NCBI RefSeq assembly: GCF_011075055.1
Contig: NC_058139.1
Coordinates: 16,265,584-16,329,583, forward strand
Reading direction: 5' to 3'
Source: Mangifera indica
Taxonomy: Eukaryota; Streptophyta; Magnoliopsida; Sapindales; Anacardiaceae
Length of the DNA: 64,000 bases
Shown here: piece by piece, positions 28,501 through 42,300 of the stretch
How positions within the stretch are numbered: the first letter of the stretch is position 1
How the letters are laid out: every line of letters begins with the position of its first letter
Made by a program: the position numbers and the translations under genes
The notes under the pieces: generated by a model
What the model was told of the DNA's origin: nothing
Database searches by the model: none
What the model saw: only the letters and a program-made list of their open reading frames with translations

Positions 28501-31500
28501 TACAGGGATCTTAACAAAGTTACTATTAAGAACAAGTATCTTTTATCACGAATTGATGATTTGTTTAACTAGTTAAAGGATGTTTTGGTATTTTCAAAGA
28601 TTGATCTAAGATTAAGTTATCATTAAGTCTGAGTGGTCGAGAGAAACATTTTGAAGACTACCTTTCAAACTAGATATGGCATTATGAGTTGTGTTGATGT
28701 CGTTTTGGGTTTACTAGCGTACCGACAGTGTTTATGAACTTAATAAGTCGAGTATTCCAAGATTGTTTCGACAAATTCATTGTGCGGCGTATTGATATTT
28801 TTCATGAAAAAGAAAGATGGATCGATACGTATGTGTATTTACTACAGGGATCTTAACAAAGTTACTATTAAGAACAAGTATCATTTATCACGAATTGATG
28901 ATTTGTTTAACTAGTTAAAGGATGTTTTGGTATTTTCAAAGATTGATCCAAGATTAAGTTATCATTAAGTCTGAGTGGTCGAGAGACACATTTTGAAGAC
29001 TACCTTTCAAACTAGATATGGCATTATGAGTTGTGTTGATGTCGATTTGGGTTTACTAGCGTACCGACAGTGTTTATGAACTTAATAAGTCGAGTATTCC
29101 ATGATTGTTTCGACAAATTCAATGTGCGGCGTATTGATATTTTTTATTAAAAAGAAAGATGGATTGATACGTATGTGTATTTACTACAGGGATCTTAACA
29201 AAGTTACTATTAAGAACAAGTATCTTTTATCACGAATTGATGATTTGTTTAACTAGTTAAAGGATGTTTTGGTATTTTCAAAGATTGATCTAAGATTAAG
29301 TTATCATTAAGTCTGAGTGGTCGAGAGAAACATTTTGAAAACTACCTTTCAAACTAGATATGGCATTATGAGTTGTGTTGATGTCTTTTTGGGTTTACTA
29401 GCGTACCAACAGTGTTTATGAACTTAATAAGTCGAGTATTCCAAGATTGTTTCGACAAATTCATTGTGGGGCGTATTGATCTTTTTCATGAAAAAGAAAG
29501 ATGGATCGATACGTATGTGTATTTACTACAGGGATCTTAACATAGTTACTATTAAGAACAAGTATCATTTACCACGAATTGATGATTTGTTTAACTAGTT
29601 AAAGGATGTTTTGGTATTTTCAAAGATTGATCTAAGATTAAGTTATCATTAAGTCTGAGTGGTCGAGAGAAACATTTTGAAGACTACCTTTCAAACTAGA
29701 TATGGCATTATGAGTTGTGTTGATGTCGTTTTGGGTTTACTAGCGTACCGACAGTGTTTATGAACTTAATAAGTCGAGTATTCCAAGATTGTTTCGACAA
29801 ATTCATTGTGCGGCGTATTGATTTTTTATTAAAAAGAAAGATGGATCGATACGTATGTGTATTTACTACAGGGATCTTAACAAAGTTACTATTAAGAACA
29901 AGTATCTTTTATCACGAATTGATGATTTGTTTAACTAGTTAAAGGATGTTTTGGTATTTTCAAAGATTGATCCAAGATTAAGTTATCATTAAGTCTGAGT
30001 GGTCGAGAGAAACATTTTGAAGACTACCTTTCAAACTAGATATGGCATTATGAGTTGTGTTGATGTCGTTTTGGGTTTACTAGCGTACCGACAGTGTTTA
30101 TGAACTTAATAAGTCGAGTATTCCAAGATTGTTTCGACAAATTCATTGTGGGGCGTATTGATCTTTTTTATGAAAAAGAAAGATGGATCGATACGTATGT
30201 GTATTTACTACAGGGATCTTAACAAAGTTACTATTAAGAACAAGTATCTTTTATCACGAATTGATGATTTGTTTAACTAGTTAAAGGATGTTTTGGTATT
30301 TTCAAAGATTGATCCAAGATTAAGTTATCATTAAGTCTGAGTGGTCGAGAGACACATTTTGAAGACTACCTTTCAAACTAGATATGGCATTATGAGTTGT
30401 GTTGATGTCGATTTGGGTTTACTAGCGTACCGACAGTGTTTATGAACTTAATAAGTCGAGTATTCCATGATTGTTTCGACAAATTCAATGTGCGACGTAT
30501 TGATATTTTTTATTAAAAAGAAAGATGGATTGATACGTATGTGTATTTACTACAGGGATCTTAACAAAGTTACTATTAAGAACAAGTATCTTTTATCACG
30601 AATTGATGATTTGTTTAACTAGTTAAAGGATGTTTTGGTATTTTCAAAGATTGATCTAAGATTAAGTTATCATTAAGTCTGAGTGGTCGAGAGAAACATT
30701 TTGAAAACTACCTTTCAAACTAGATATGGCATTATGACTTGTGTTGATGTCTTTTTGGGTTTACTAGCGTACCAACAGTGTTTATGAACTTAATAAGTCG
30801 AGTATTCCAAGGTTGTTTCGACAAATTCATTGTGGGGCGTATTGATCTTTTTCATGAAAAAGAAAGATGGATCGATACGTATGTGTATTTACTACAGGGA
30901 TCTTAACATAGTTACTATTAAGAACAAGTATCATTTACCACGATTTGATGATTTGTTTAACTAGTTAAATGATGTTTTGGTTTTTTCAAAGATTGATCCA
31001 AGATTAAGTTATCATTAAGTCTGAGTGGTCGAGAGAAACATTTTGAAGACTACCTTTCAAACTAGATATGGCATTATGAGTTGTGTTGATGTCGTTTTGG
31101 GTTTACTAGCGTACCGACAGTGTTTATGAACTTAATAAGTCGAGTATTCCAAGATTGTTTCGACAAATTCATTGTGGGGCGTATTGATCTTTTTCATGAA
31201 AAAGAAAGATGCATCGATACGTATGTGTATTTACTCCATGGATCTTAACATAGTTACTATTATGAACAAGTATCATTTATCACGAATTGATGATTTGTTT
31301 AACTAGTTAAAGGATGTTTTGGTATTTTCAAAGATTGATCCAAGATTAAGTTATCATTAAGTCTGAGTGGTCGAGAGAAACATTTTGAAGACTACCTTTC
31401 AAACTAGATATGGCATTATGAGTTGTGTTGATGTCGTTTTGGGTTTACTAGCGTACCAACAGTGTTTATGAACTTAATAAGTCGAGTATTCCAAGATTGT

Positions 31501-34500
31501 TTCGACAAATTCATTGTGGGGCGTATTGATCTTTTTTATGAAAAAGAAAGATGGATCGATACGTATGTGTATTTACTACAGGGATCTTAACAAAGTTACT
31601 ATTAAGAACAAGTATCTTTATCACGAATTGATGATTTGTTTAACTAGTTAAAGGATGTTTTGGTATTTTCAAAGATTGATCTAAGATTAAGTTATCATTA
31701 AGTCTGAGTGGTTGAGAGAAACATTTTGAAGACTACCTTTCAAACTAGATATGGCATTATGAGTTGTGTTGATGTCGTTTTGGGTTTACTAGCGTACCGA
31801 CAGTGTTTATGAACTTAATAAGTCGAGTATTCCAAGATTGTTTCGACAAATTCATTATGCGGCGTATTGATATTTTTTATTAAAAATAAAGATGGATTGA
31901 TACGTATGTGTATTTACTATAGGGATCTTAACAAAGTTACTGTTAAGAACAAGTATCTTTTATAACGAATTGATGATTTGTTTAACTAGTTAAAGGATGT
32001 TTTGGTATTTTCAAAGATTGATCCAAGATTAAGTTATCATTAAGTCTGAGTGGTCGAGAGACACATTTTGAAGACTACCTTTCAAACAAGATATGGCATT
32101 ATGAGTTGTGTTGATGTCGATTTGGGTTTACTAGCGTACCGACAGTGTTTATGAACTTAATAAGTCGAGTATTCCATGATTGTTTCGACAAATTCAATGT
32201 GCGACGTATTGATATTTTTTATTAAAAAGAAAGATGGATTGATACGTATGTGTATTGACTACAGGGATCTTAACAAAGTTACTATTAAGAACAAGTATCT
32301 TTTATCACGAATTGATGATTTGTTTAACTAGTTAAAGGATGTTTTGGTATTTTCAAAGATTGATCTAAGATTAAGTTATCATTAAGTCTGAGTGGTCGAG
32401 AGAAACATTTTGAAAACTACCTTTCAAACTAGATATGGCATTATGAGTTGTGTTGATGTCTTTTTGGGTTTACTAGCGTACCACAGTGTTTATGAACTTA
32501 ATAAGTCGAGTATTCCAAGATTGTTTCGACAAATTCATTGTGGGCGTATTGATCTTTTTCATGAAAAAGAAAGATGGATCGATACGTATGTGTATTTACT
32601 ACAGGGATCTTAACAAAGTTACTGTTAAGAACAAGTATCATTTATCACGAATTGATGATTTGTTTAACTAGTTAAAGGATGTTTTGGTATTTTCAAAGAT
32701 TGATCTAAGATTAAGTTATCATTAAGTCTGAGTGGTCGAGAGAGACATTTTGAAGACTACCTTTCAAACTAGATATGGCATTATGAGTTGTGTTGATGTC
32801 GTTTTGGGTTTACTAGCGTACCGACAGTGTTTATGAACTTAATAAGTCGAGTATTCCAAGATTGTTTCGACAAATTCATTGTGGGGCGTATTGATCTTTT
32901 TCATGAAAAAGAAAGATGGATCGATACGTATGTGTATTTACTACAGGGATCTTAACAAAGTTACTATTAAGAACAAGTATCATTTACCACGAATTGATGA
33001 TTTGTTTAACTAGTTAAAGGATGTTTTGGTATTTTCAAAGATTGATCCAAGATTAAGTTATCATTAAGTCTGAGTGGTCGAGAGAAACATTTTGAAGACT
33101 ACCTTTCAAACTAGATATGGCATTATGAGTTGTGTTGATGTCGTTTTGGGTTTACTAGCGTACCAACAGTGTTTATGAACTTAATAAGTCGAGTATTCCA
33201 AGATTGTTTCGACAAATTCATTGTGGGGCGTATTGATCTTTTTATGAAAAAGAAAGATGGATCGATACGTATGTGTATTTACTACAGGGATCTTAACAAA
33301 GTTACTATTAAGAACAAGTATCATTTATCACGAATTGATGATTTGTTTAACTAGTTAAAGGATGTTTTGGTATTTTCAAAGATTGATCTAAGATTAAGTT
33401 ATCATTAAGTCTGAGTGGTCGAGAGAAACATTTTGAAGACTACCTTTCAAACTAGATATGGCATTATGAGTTGTGTTGATGTCGTTTTGGGTTTACTAGC
33501 GTACCGACAGTGTTTATGAACTTAATAAGTCGAGTATTCCAAGATTGTTTCGACAAATTCATTGTGCGGCGTATTGATATTTTTTATTAAAAAGAAAGAT
33601 GGATTGATACGTATGTGTATTTACTACAGGGATCTTAACAAAGTTACTGTTAAGAACAAGTATCTTTTATCACGAATTGATGATTTGTTTAACTAGTTAA
33701 AGGATGTTTTGGTATTTTCAAAGATTGATCCAAGATTAAGTTATCATTAAGTCTGAGTGGTCGAGAGACACATTTTGAAGACTACCTTTCAAACTAGATA
33801 TGGCATTATGAGTTGTGTTGATGTCGTTTTGGGTTTACTAGCGTACCGACAGTGTTTATGAACTTAATAAGTCGAGTATTCCATGATTGTTTCGACAAAT
33901 TCAATGTGCGCGTATTGATATTTTTTATTAAAAAGAAAGATGGATTGATACGTATGTGTATTTACTACAGGGATCTTAACAAAGTTACTATTAAGAACAA
34001 GTATCTTTTATCACGAATTGATGATTTGTTTAACTAGTTAAAGGATGTTTTGGTATTTTCAAAGATTGATCTAAGATTAAGTTATCATTAAGTCTGAGTG
34101 GTCGAGAGAAACATTTTGAAAACTACCTTTCAAACTAGATATGGCATTATGACTTGTGTTGATGTCGTTTTGGGTTTACTAGCGTACCAACAGTGTTTAT
34201 GAACTTAATAAGTCGAGTATTCCAAGATTGTTTCGACAAATTCATGTGGGGCGTATTGATATTTTTCATGAAAAAGAAAGATGGATCGATACGTATGTGT
34301 ATTTACTACAGGGATCTTAACATAGTTACTGTTAAGAACAAGTATCATTTATCACGAATTGATGATTTGTTTAACTAGTTAAAGGATGTTTTGGTATTTT
34401 CAAAGATTGATCTAAGATTAAGTTATCATTAAGTCTGAGTGGTCGAGAGAAACATTTTGAAGACTACCTTTCAAACTAGATATGGCATTATGAGTTGTGT

Positions 34501-35460
34501 TGATGTCTTTTGGGTTTACTAGCGTACCGACAGTGTTTATGAACTTAATAAGTCGAGTATTCCAAGATTGTTTCGACAAATTCATTGTGGGCGTATTGAT
34601 CTTTTTCATGAAAAAGAAAGATGGATCGATACGTATGTGTATTTACTACAGGGATCTTAACAAAGTTACTATTAAGAACAAGTATCATTTACCACGAATT
34701 GATGATTTGTTTAACTAGTTAAAGGATGTTTTGGTATTTTCAAAGATTGATCCAAGATTAAGTTATCATTAAGTCTGAGTGGTCGAGAGAAACATTTTGA
34801 AGACTACCTTTCAAACTAGATATGGCATTATGAGTTGTGTTGATGTCGTTTTGGGTTTACTAGCGTACCAACAGTGTTTATGAACTTAATAAGTCGAGTA
34901 TTCCAAGATTGTTTCGACAAATTCATTGTGGGGCGTATTGATCTTTTTATGAAAAAGAAAGATGGATCGATACGTATGTGTATTTACTACAGGGATCTTA
35001 ACAAAGTTACTATTAAGAACAAGTATCATTTATCACGAATTGATGATTTGTTTAACTAGTTAAAGGATGTTTTGGTATTTTCAAAGATTGATCTAAGATT
35101 AAGTTATCATTAAGTCTGAGTGGTCGAGAGAAACATTTTGAAGACTACCTTTCAAACTAGATATGGCATTATGAGTTGTGTTGATGTCTTTTTGGGTTTA
35201 CTAGCGTACCGACAGTGTTTATAAACTTAATAAGTCGAGTATTCCAAGATTGTTTCGACAAATTCATTGTGCGGCGTATTGATATTTTTTATTAAAAAGA
35301 AAGATGGATTGATACGTATGTGTATTTACTACAGGGATCTTAACAAAGTTACTATTAAGAACAAGTATCTTTTATCACGAATTGATGATTTGTTTAACTA
35401 GTTAAAGGATGTTTTGGTATTTTCAAAGATTGATCCAAGATTAAGTTATCATTAAGTCTG

Positions 35461-36330
35461 AGTGGTCGAGAGACACATTTTGAAGATTACCATTGAAACA
35501 AGATATGGCATTATGAGTTGTGTTGATGTCGATTTGGGTTTACTAGCGTACCGACAGTGTTTATGAACTTAATAAGTCAAGTATTCCATGATTGTTTCGA
35601 CAAATTCAATATGCGACGTATTGATATTTTTTATTAAAAAGAAAGATGAATTGATACGTATGTGTATTTACTTCAGGGATCTTAACAAAGTTACTGTTAA
35701 GAACAAGTATCTTTTTTCACGAATTGATGATTTGTTTAACTAGTTAAAGGATGTTTTGGTATTTTGAAAGATTGATCCAGGATTAAGTTATCATTAAGTG
35801 TGAGTGGTCGAGAGACACATTTTGAAAACTACCTTTCAAACTAGTTATGGCATTATGACTTGTGTTGATGTCTTTTTGGCTTTACTTGCGTACCAAGGGT
35901 GTTTATGAACTTAATAAGTCGAGTATTCCAAGATTGTTTCGACAAATTCATTGTGGGGCGCATTGATCTTTTTCATGAAAAAGAAAGATGGATCGATACG
36001 TATGTGTATTTACTGCAGGGATCTTAACATAGTTACTATTAAGAACAAGTATCATTTACCACGAATTGATAATTTGTTTAACTAGTTAAATGATGTTTTG
36101 GTATTTTCAAAGATTGATCCAAGATTAAGTTATCATTAAGTCTGAGTGGTCGAGAGACACATTTTGAAGACTACCTTTGAAACAAGATATGACATTATGA
36201 GTTATGTTGATGTCGATTTGGGTTTACTAGCGTACCGACAGTGTTTATGAACTTAATAAGTCGAGTATTCCATGATTGTTTCGACAAATTCAATGTGCGA
36301 CGTATTGATATTTTTATTAAAAAGAAAGAT
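35461..36330 (+). repeat. Diverged island of satellite monomers
   Basis: About two and a half monomers that stay collinear with the array but carry many private changes, including GAAGATTACCATTGAAAC, TTTTTGGCTTTACTTGCG, ACCAAGGGTGTTTATG and ATTTTGAAAGATTGATCCAGG. Flanking copies on both sides are close to consensus. It is probably an older stretch that escaped homogenisation. No foreign insertion is visible. Confidence 0.6.
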
Positions 36331-39300
36331 GGATTGATACGTATGTGTATTTACCACAGGGATCTTAACAAAGTTACCGTTAAGAACAAGTATCTTTTGT
36401 CACGAATTGATGATTTGTTTAACTAGTTAAAGGATGTTTTGGTATTTTCAAAGATTGATCTAAGATTAAGTTATCATTAAGTCTGAGTGGTCGAGAGAAA
36501 CATTTTGAAGACTACCTTTCAAACTAGATATGGCATTATGAGTTGTGTTGATGTCTTTTGGGTTTACTAGCGTACCGACAGTGTTTATGAACTTAATAAG
36601 TCGAGTATTCCAAGATTGTTTCGACAAATTCATTGTGGGCGTATTGATCTTTTTTATGAAAAAGAAAGATGGATCGATACGTATGTGTATTTACTACAGG
36701 GATCTTAACAAAGTTACTATTAAGAACAAGTATCATTTATCACGAATTGATGATTTGTTTAACTAGTTAAAGGATGTTTTGGTATTTTCAAAGATTGATC
36801 TAAGATTAAGTTATCATTAAGTCTGAGTGGTCGAGAGAGACATTTTGAAGACTACCTTTCAAACTAGATATGGCATTATGAGTTGTGTTGATGTCGTTTT
36901 GGGTTTACTAGCGTACCGACAGTGTTTATGAACTTAATAAGTCGAGTATTCCAAGATTGTTTCGACAAATTCATTGTGCGGCGTATTGATATTTTTTATT
37001 AAAAAGAAAGATGGATTGATACATATGTGTATTGACTACAGGGATCTTAACAAAGTTACTGTTAAGAACAAGTATCTTTTATCACGAATTGATGATTTGT
37101 TTAACTAGTTAAAGGATGTTTTGGTATTTTCAAAGATTGATCCAAGATTAAGTTATCATTAAGTCTGAGTGGTCGAGAGACACATTTTGAAGGCTACCTT
37201 TCAAACAAGATATGACATTATGAGTTGTGTTGATGTCGATTTGGGTTTACTGGCGTACCGACAGTGCTTATGAACTTAATAAGTCGAGCATTCCATGATT
37301 GTTTCGACAAATTCATTGTGCGGCGTATTGATATTTTTTATTAAAAAGAAAGATGGATTGATACGTGTGTATTTACTACAGGGATCTTAACAAAGTTACT
37401 GTTAAGAACAAGTATCTTTTATCACGAATTGATGATTTGTTTAACTAGTTAAAGGATGTTTTGGTATTTTCAAAGATTGATCTAAGATTAAGTTATCATT
37501 AAGTCTGAGTGGTCGAGAGAAACATTTTGAAACTACCTTTCAAACTAGATATGGCATTATGAGTTGTGTTGATGTCTTTTTGGGTTTACTAGCGTACCAA
37601 CAGTGTTTATGAACTTAATAAGTCGAGTATTCCAAGGTTGTTTCGACAAATTCATTGTGGGGCGTATTGATCTTTTTCATGAAAAAGAAAGATGGATCGA
37701 TACGTATGTGTATTTACTACAGGGATCTTAACATAGTTACTATTAAGAACAAGTATCATTTATCACGAATTGATGATTTGTTTAACTAGTTAAAGGATGT
37801 TTTGGTATTTTCAAAGATTGATCCAAGATTAAGTTATCATTAAGTCTGAGTGGTCGAGAGAAACATTTTGAAAACTACCTTTCAAACTAGATATGGCATT
37901 ATGAGTTGTGTTGATGTCTTTTTGGGTTTACTAGCGTACCGACAGTGTTTATGAACTTAATAAGTCGAGTATTCCAAGATTGTTTCGACAAATTCATTGT
38001 GGGGCGTATTGATCTTTTTATGAAAAAGAAAGATGGATCGATACGTATGTGTATTTACTACAGGGATCTTAACAAAGTTACTATTAAGAACAAGTATCAT
38101 TTATCACGAATTGATGATTTGTTTAACTAGTTAAAGGATGTTTTGGTATTTTCAAAGATTGATCTAAGATTAAGTTATCATTAAGTCTGAGTGGTCGAGA
38201 GAAACATTTTGAAAACTACCTTTCAAACTAGATATGGCATTATGAGTTGTGTTGATGTCTTTTTGGGTTTACTAGCGTACCAACAGTGTTTATGAACTTA
38301 ATAAGTCGAGTATTCCATGATTGTTTCGACAAATTCATTGTGGGGCGTATTGATCTTTTTCATGAAAAAGAAAGATGGATCGATACGTATGTGTATTTAC
38401 TACAGGGATCTTAACATAGTTACTATTAAGAACAAGTATCATTTACCACGAATTGATGATTTGTTTAACTAGTTAAAGGATGTTTTGGTATTTTCAAAGA
38501 TTGATCTAAGATTAAGTTATCATTAAGTCTGAGTGGTCGAGAGAAACATTTTGAAAACTACCTTTCAAACTAGATATGGCATTATGACTTGTGTTGATGT
38601 CTTTTGGGTTTACTAGCGTACCAAGAGTGTTTATGAACTTAATAAGTCGAGTATTCCAAGGTTGTTTCGACAAATTCATTGTGGGGCGTATTGATCTTTT
38701 TCATGAAAAAGAAAGATGGATCGATACGTATGTGTATTTACTACAGGGATCTTAACATAGTTACTATTAAGAACAAGTATCATTTACCACGAATTGATGA
38801 TTTGTTTAACTAGTTAAAGGATGTTTTGGTATTTTCAAAGATTGATCTAAGATTAAGTTATCATTAAGTCTGAGTGGTCGAGAGAAACATTTTGAAAACT
38901 ACCTTTCAAACTAGATATGGCATTATGAGTTGTGTTGATGTCTTTTTGGGTTTACTAGCGTACCAACAGTGTTTATGAACTTAATAAGTCGAGTATTCCA
39001 GATTGTTTCGACAAATTCATTGTGCGGCGTATTGATCTTTTCATGAAAAAGAAAGATGGATCGATACGTATGTGTATTTACTACAGGGATCTTAACAAAG
39101 TTACTATTAAGAACAAGTATCATTTATCACGAATTGATGATTTGTTTAACTAGTTAAAGGATGTTTTGGTATTTTCAAAGATTGATCTAAGATTAAGTTA
39201 TCATTAAGTCTGAGTGGTCGAGAGAAACATTTTGAAAACTACCTTTCAAACTAGATATGGCATTATGACTTGTGTTGATGTCTTTTTGGGTTTACTAGCG

Positions 39301-42300
39301 TACCAACAGTGTTTATGAACTTAATAAGTCGAGTATTCCAAGGTTGTTTCGACAAATTCATTGTGGGGCGTATTGATCTTTTTCATGAAAAAGAAAGATG
39401 GATCGATACGTATGTGTATTTACTACAGGGATCTTAACAAAGTTACTATTAAGAACAAGTATCATTTATCACGAATTGATGATTTGTTTAACTAGTTAAA
39501 GGATGTTTTGGTATTTTCAAAGATTGATCCAAGATTAAGTTATCATTAAGTCTGAGTGGTCGAGAGAACATTTTGAAAACTACCTTTCAAACTAGATATG
39601 GCATTATGAGTTGTGTTGATGTCGATTTGGGTTTACTAGCGTACCGACAGTGTTTATGAACTTAATAAGTCGAGTATTCCAAGATTGTTTCGACAAATTC
39701 ATTGTGCGGCGTATTGATATTTTTTATTAAAAAGAAAGATGGATCGATACGTATGTGTATTTACTACAGGGATCTTAACACAAGTTACTATTAAGAACAA
39801 GTATCATTTATCACGAATTGATGATTTGTTTAACTAGTTAAAGGATGTTTTGGTATTTTCAAAGATTGATCTAAGATTAAGTTATCATTAAGTCTGAGTG
39901 GTCGAGAGACACATTTTGAAGACTACCTTTCAAACAAGATATGGCATTATGAGTTGTGTTGATGTCGATTTGGGTTTACTAGCGTACCGACAGTGTTTAT
40001 GAACTTAATAAGTCGAGTATTCCATGATTGTTTCGACAAATTCAATGTGGGGCGTATTGATATTTTTATGAAAAAGAAAGATGGATTGATACGTATGTGT
40101 ATTTACTACAGGGATCTTAACAAAGTTACTATTAAGAACAAGTATCTTTTATCACGAATTGATGATTTGTTTAACTAGTTAAAGGATGTTTTGGTATTTT
40201 CAAAGATTGATCTAAGATTAAGTTATCATTAAGTCTGAGTGGTCGAGAGAAACATTTTGAAAACTACCTTTCAAACTAGATATGGCATTATGAGTTGTGT
40301 TGATGTTTTGGGTTTACTAGCGTACCGACAGTGTTTATGAACTTAATAAGTCGAGTATTCCAAGGTTGTTTCGACAAATTCATTGTGGGGCGTATTGATC
40401 TTTTTCATTAAAAAGAAAGATGGATCGATACGTATGTGTATTTACTACAGGGATCTTAACATAGTTACTATTATGAACAAGTATCATTTATCACGAATTG
40501 ATGATTTGTTTAACTAGTTAAAGGATGTTTTGGTATTTTCAAAGATTGATCTAAGATTAAGTTATCATTAAGTCTGAGTGGTCGAGAGAAACATTTTGAA
40601 AACTACCTTTCAAACTAGATATGGCATTATGAGTTGTGTTGATGTCTTTTTGGGTTTACTAGCGTACCAAGAGTGTTTATGAACTTAATAAGTCGAGTAT
40701 TCCATGGTTGTTTCGACAAATTCATTGTGGGGCATATTGATCTTTTTCATGAAAAAGAAAGATGGATCGATGCGTATGTGTATTTACTGTAGGGATCTTA
40801 ACATAGTTACTATTAAGAACAAGTATCATTTACCACGAATTGATGATTTGTTTAACTAGTTAAAGGATTTTTTGGTATTTTCGAAGATTGATCCAAGATT
40901 AAGTTATCATTAAGTCTGAGTGGTCGAGAGAAACATTTTGAAAACTACCTTTCAAACTAGATATGGCATTATGAGTTGTGTTGATGTCTTTTGGGTTTAC
41001 TAGCGTACCGACAGTGTTTATGAACTTAATAAGTCGAGTATTCCAAGATTGTTTCGACAAATTCATTGTGCGGCGTATTGATCTTTTTTATAAAAAGAAA
41101 GATGGATCGATACGTATGTGTATTTACTACAGGGATCTTAACAAAGTTACTATTAAGAACAAGTATCATTTATCACGAATTGATGATTTGTTTAACTAGT
41201 TAAAGGATGTTTTGGTATTTTCAAAGATTGATCTAAGATTAAGTTATCATTAAGTCTGAGTGGTCGAGAGAAACATTTTGAAAACTACCTTTCAAACTAG
41301 ATATGGCATTATGAGTTGTGTTGATGTCTTTTTGGGTTTACTAGCGTACCAAAGTGTTTATGAACTTAATAAGTCGAGTATTCCAAGGTTGTTTCGACAA
41401 ATTCATTGTGGGGCGTATTGATCTTTTTATGAAAAAGAAAGATGGATCGATACGTATGTGTATTTACTACAGGGATCTTAACAAAGTTACTATTAAGAAC
41501 AAGTATCATTTATCACGAATTGATGATTTGTTTAACTAGTTAAAGGATGTTTTGGTATTTTCAAAGATTGATCCAAGATTAAGTTATCATTAAGTCTGAG
41601 TGGTCGAGAGACACATTTTGAAGACTACCTTTCAAACAAGATATGGCATTATGAGTTGTGTTGATGTCGATTTGGGTTTACTAGCGTACCGACAGTGTTT
41701 ATGAACTTAATAAGTCGAGTATTCCATGATTGTTTCGACAAATTCAATGTGGGGCGTATTGATATTTTTTATTAAAAAGAAAGATGGATTGATACGTATG
41801 TGTATTTACTACAGGGATCTTAACAAAGTTACTATTAAGAACAAGTATCTTTTATCACGAATTGATGATTTGTTTAACTAGTTAAAGGATGTTTTGGTAT
41901 TTTCAAAGATTGATCTAAGATTAAGTTATCATTAAGTCTGAGTGGTCGAGAGAAACATTTTGAAGACTACCTTTCAAACTAGATATGGCATTATGAGTTG
42001 TGTTGATGTCTTTTGGGTTTACTAGCGTACCAACAGTGTTTATGAACTTAATAAGTCGAGTATTCCAGATTGTTTCGACAAATTCATTGTGGGGCGTATT
42101 GATCTTTTTCATGAAAAAGAAAGATGGATCGATACGTATGTGTATTTACTACAGGGATCTTAACATAGTTACTATTAAGAACAAGTATCATTTACCACGA
42201 TTTGATGATTTGTTTAACTAGTTAAAGGATTTTTTGGTATTTTCGAAGATTGATCTAAGATTAAGTTATCATTAAGTCTGAGTGGTCGAGAGAAACATTT

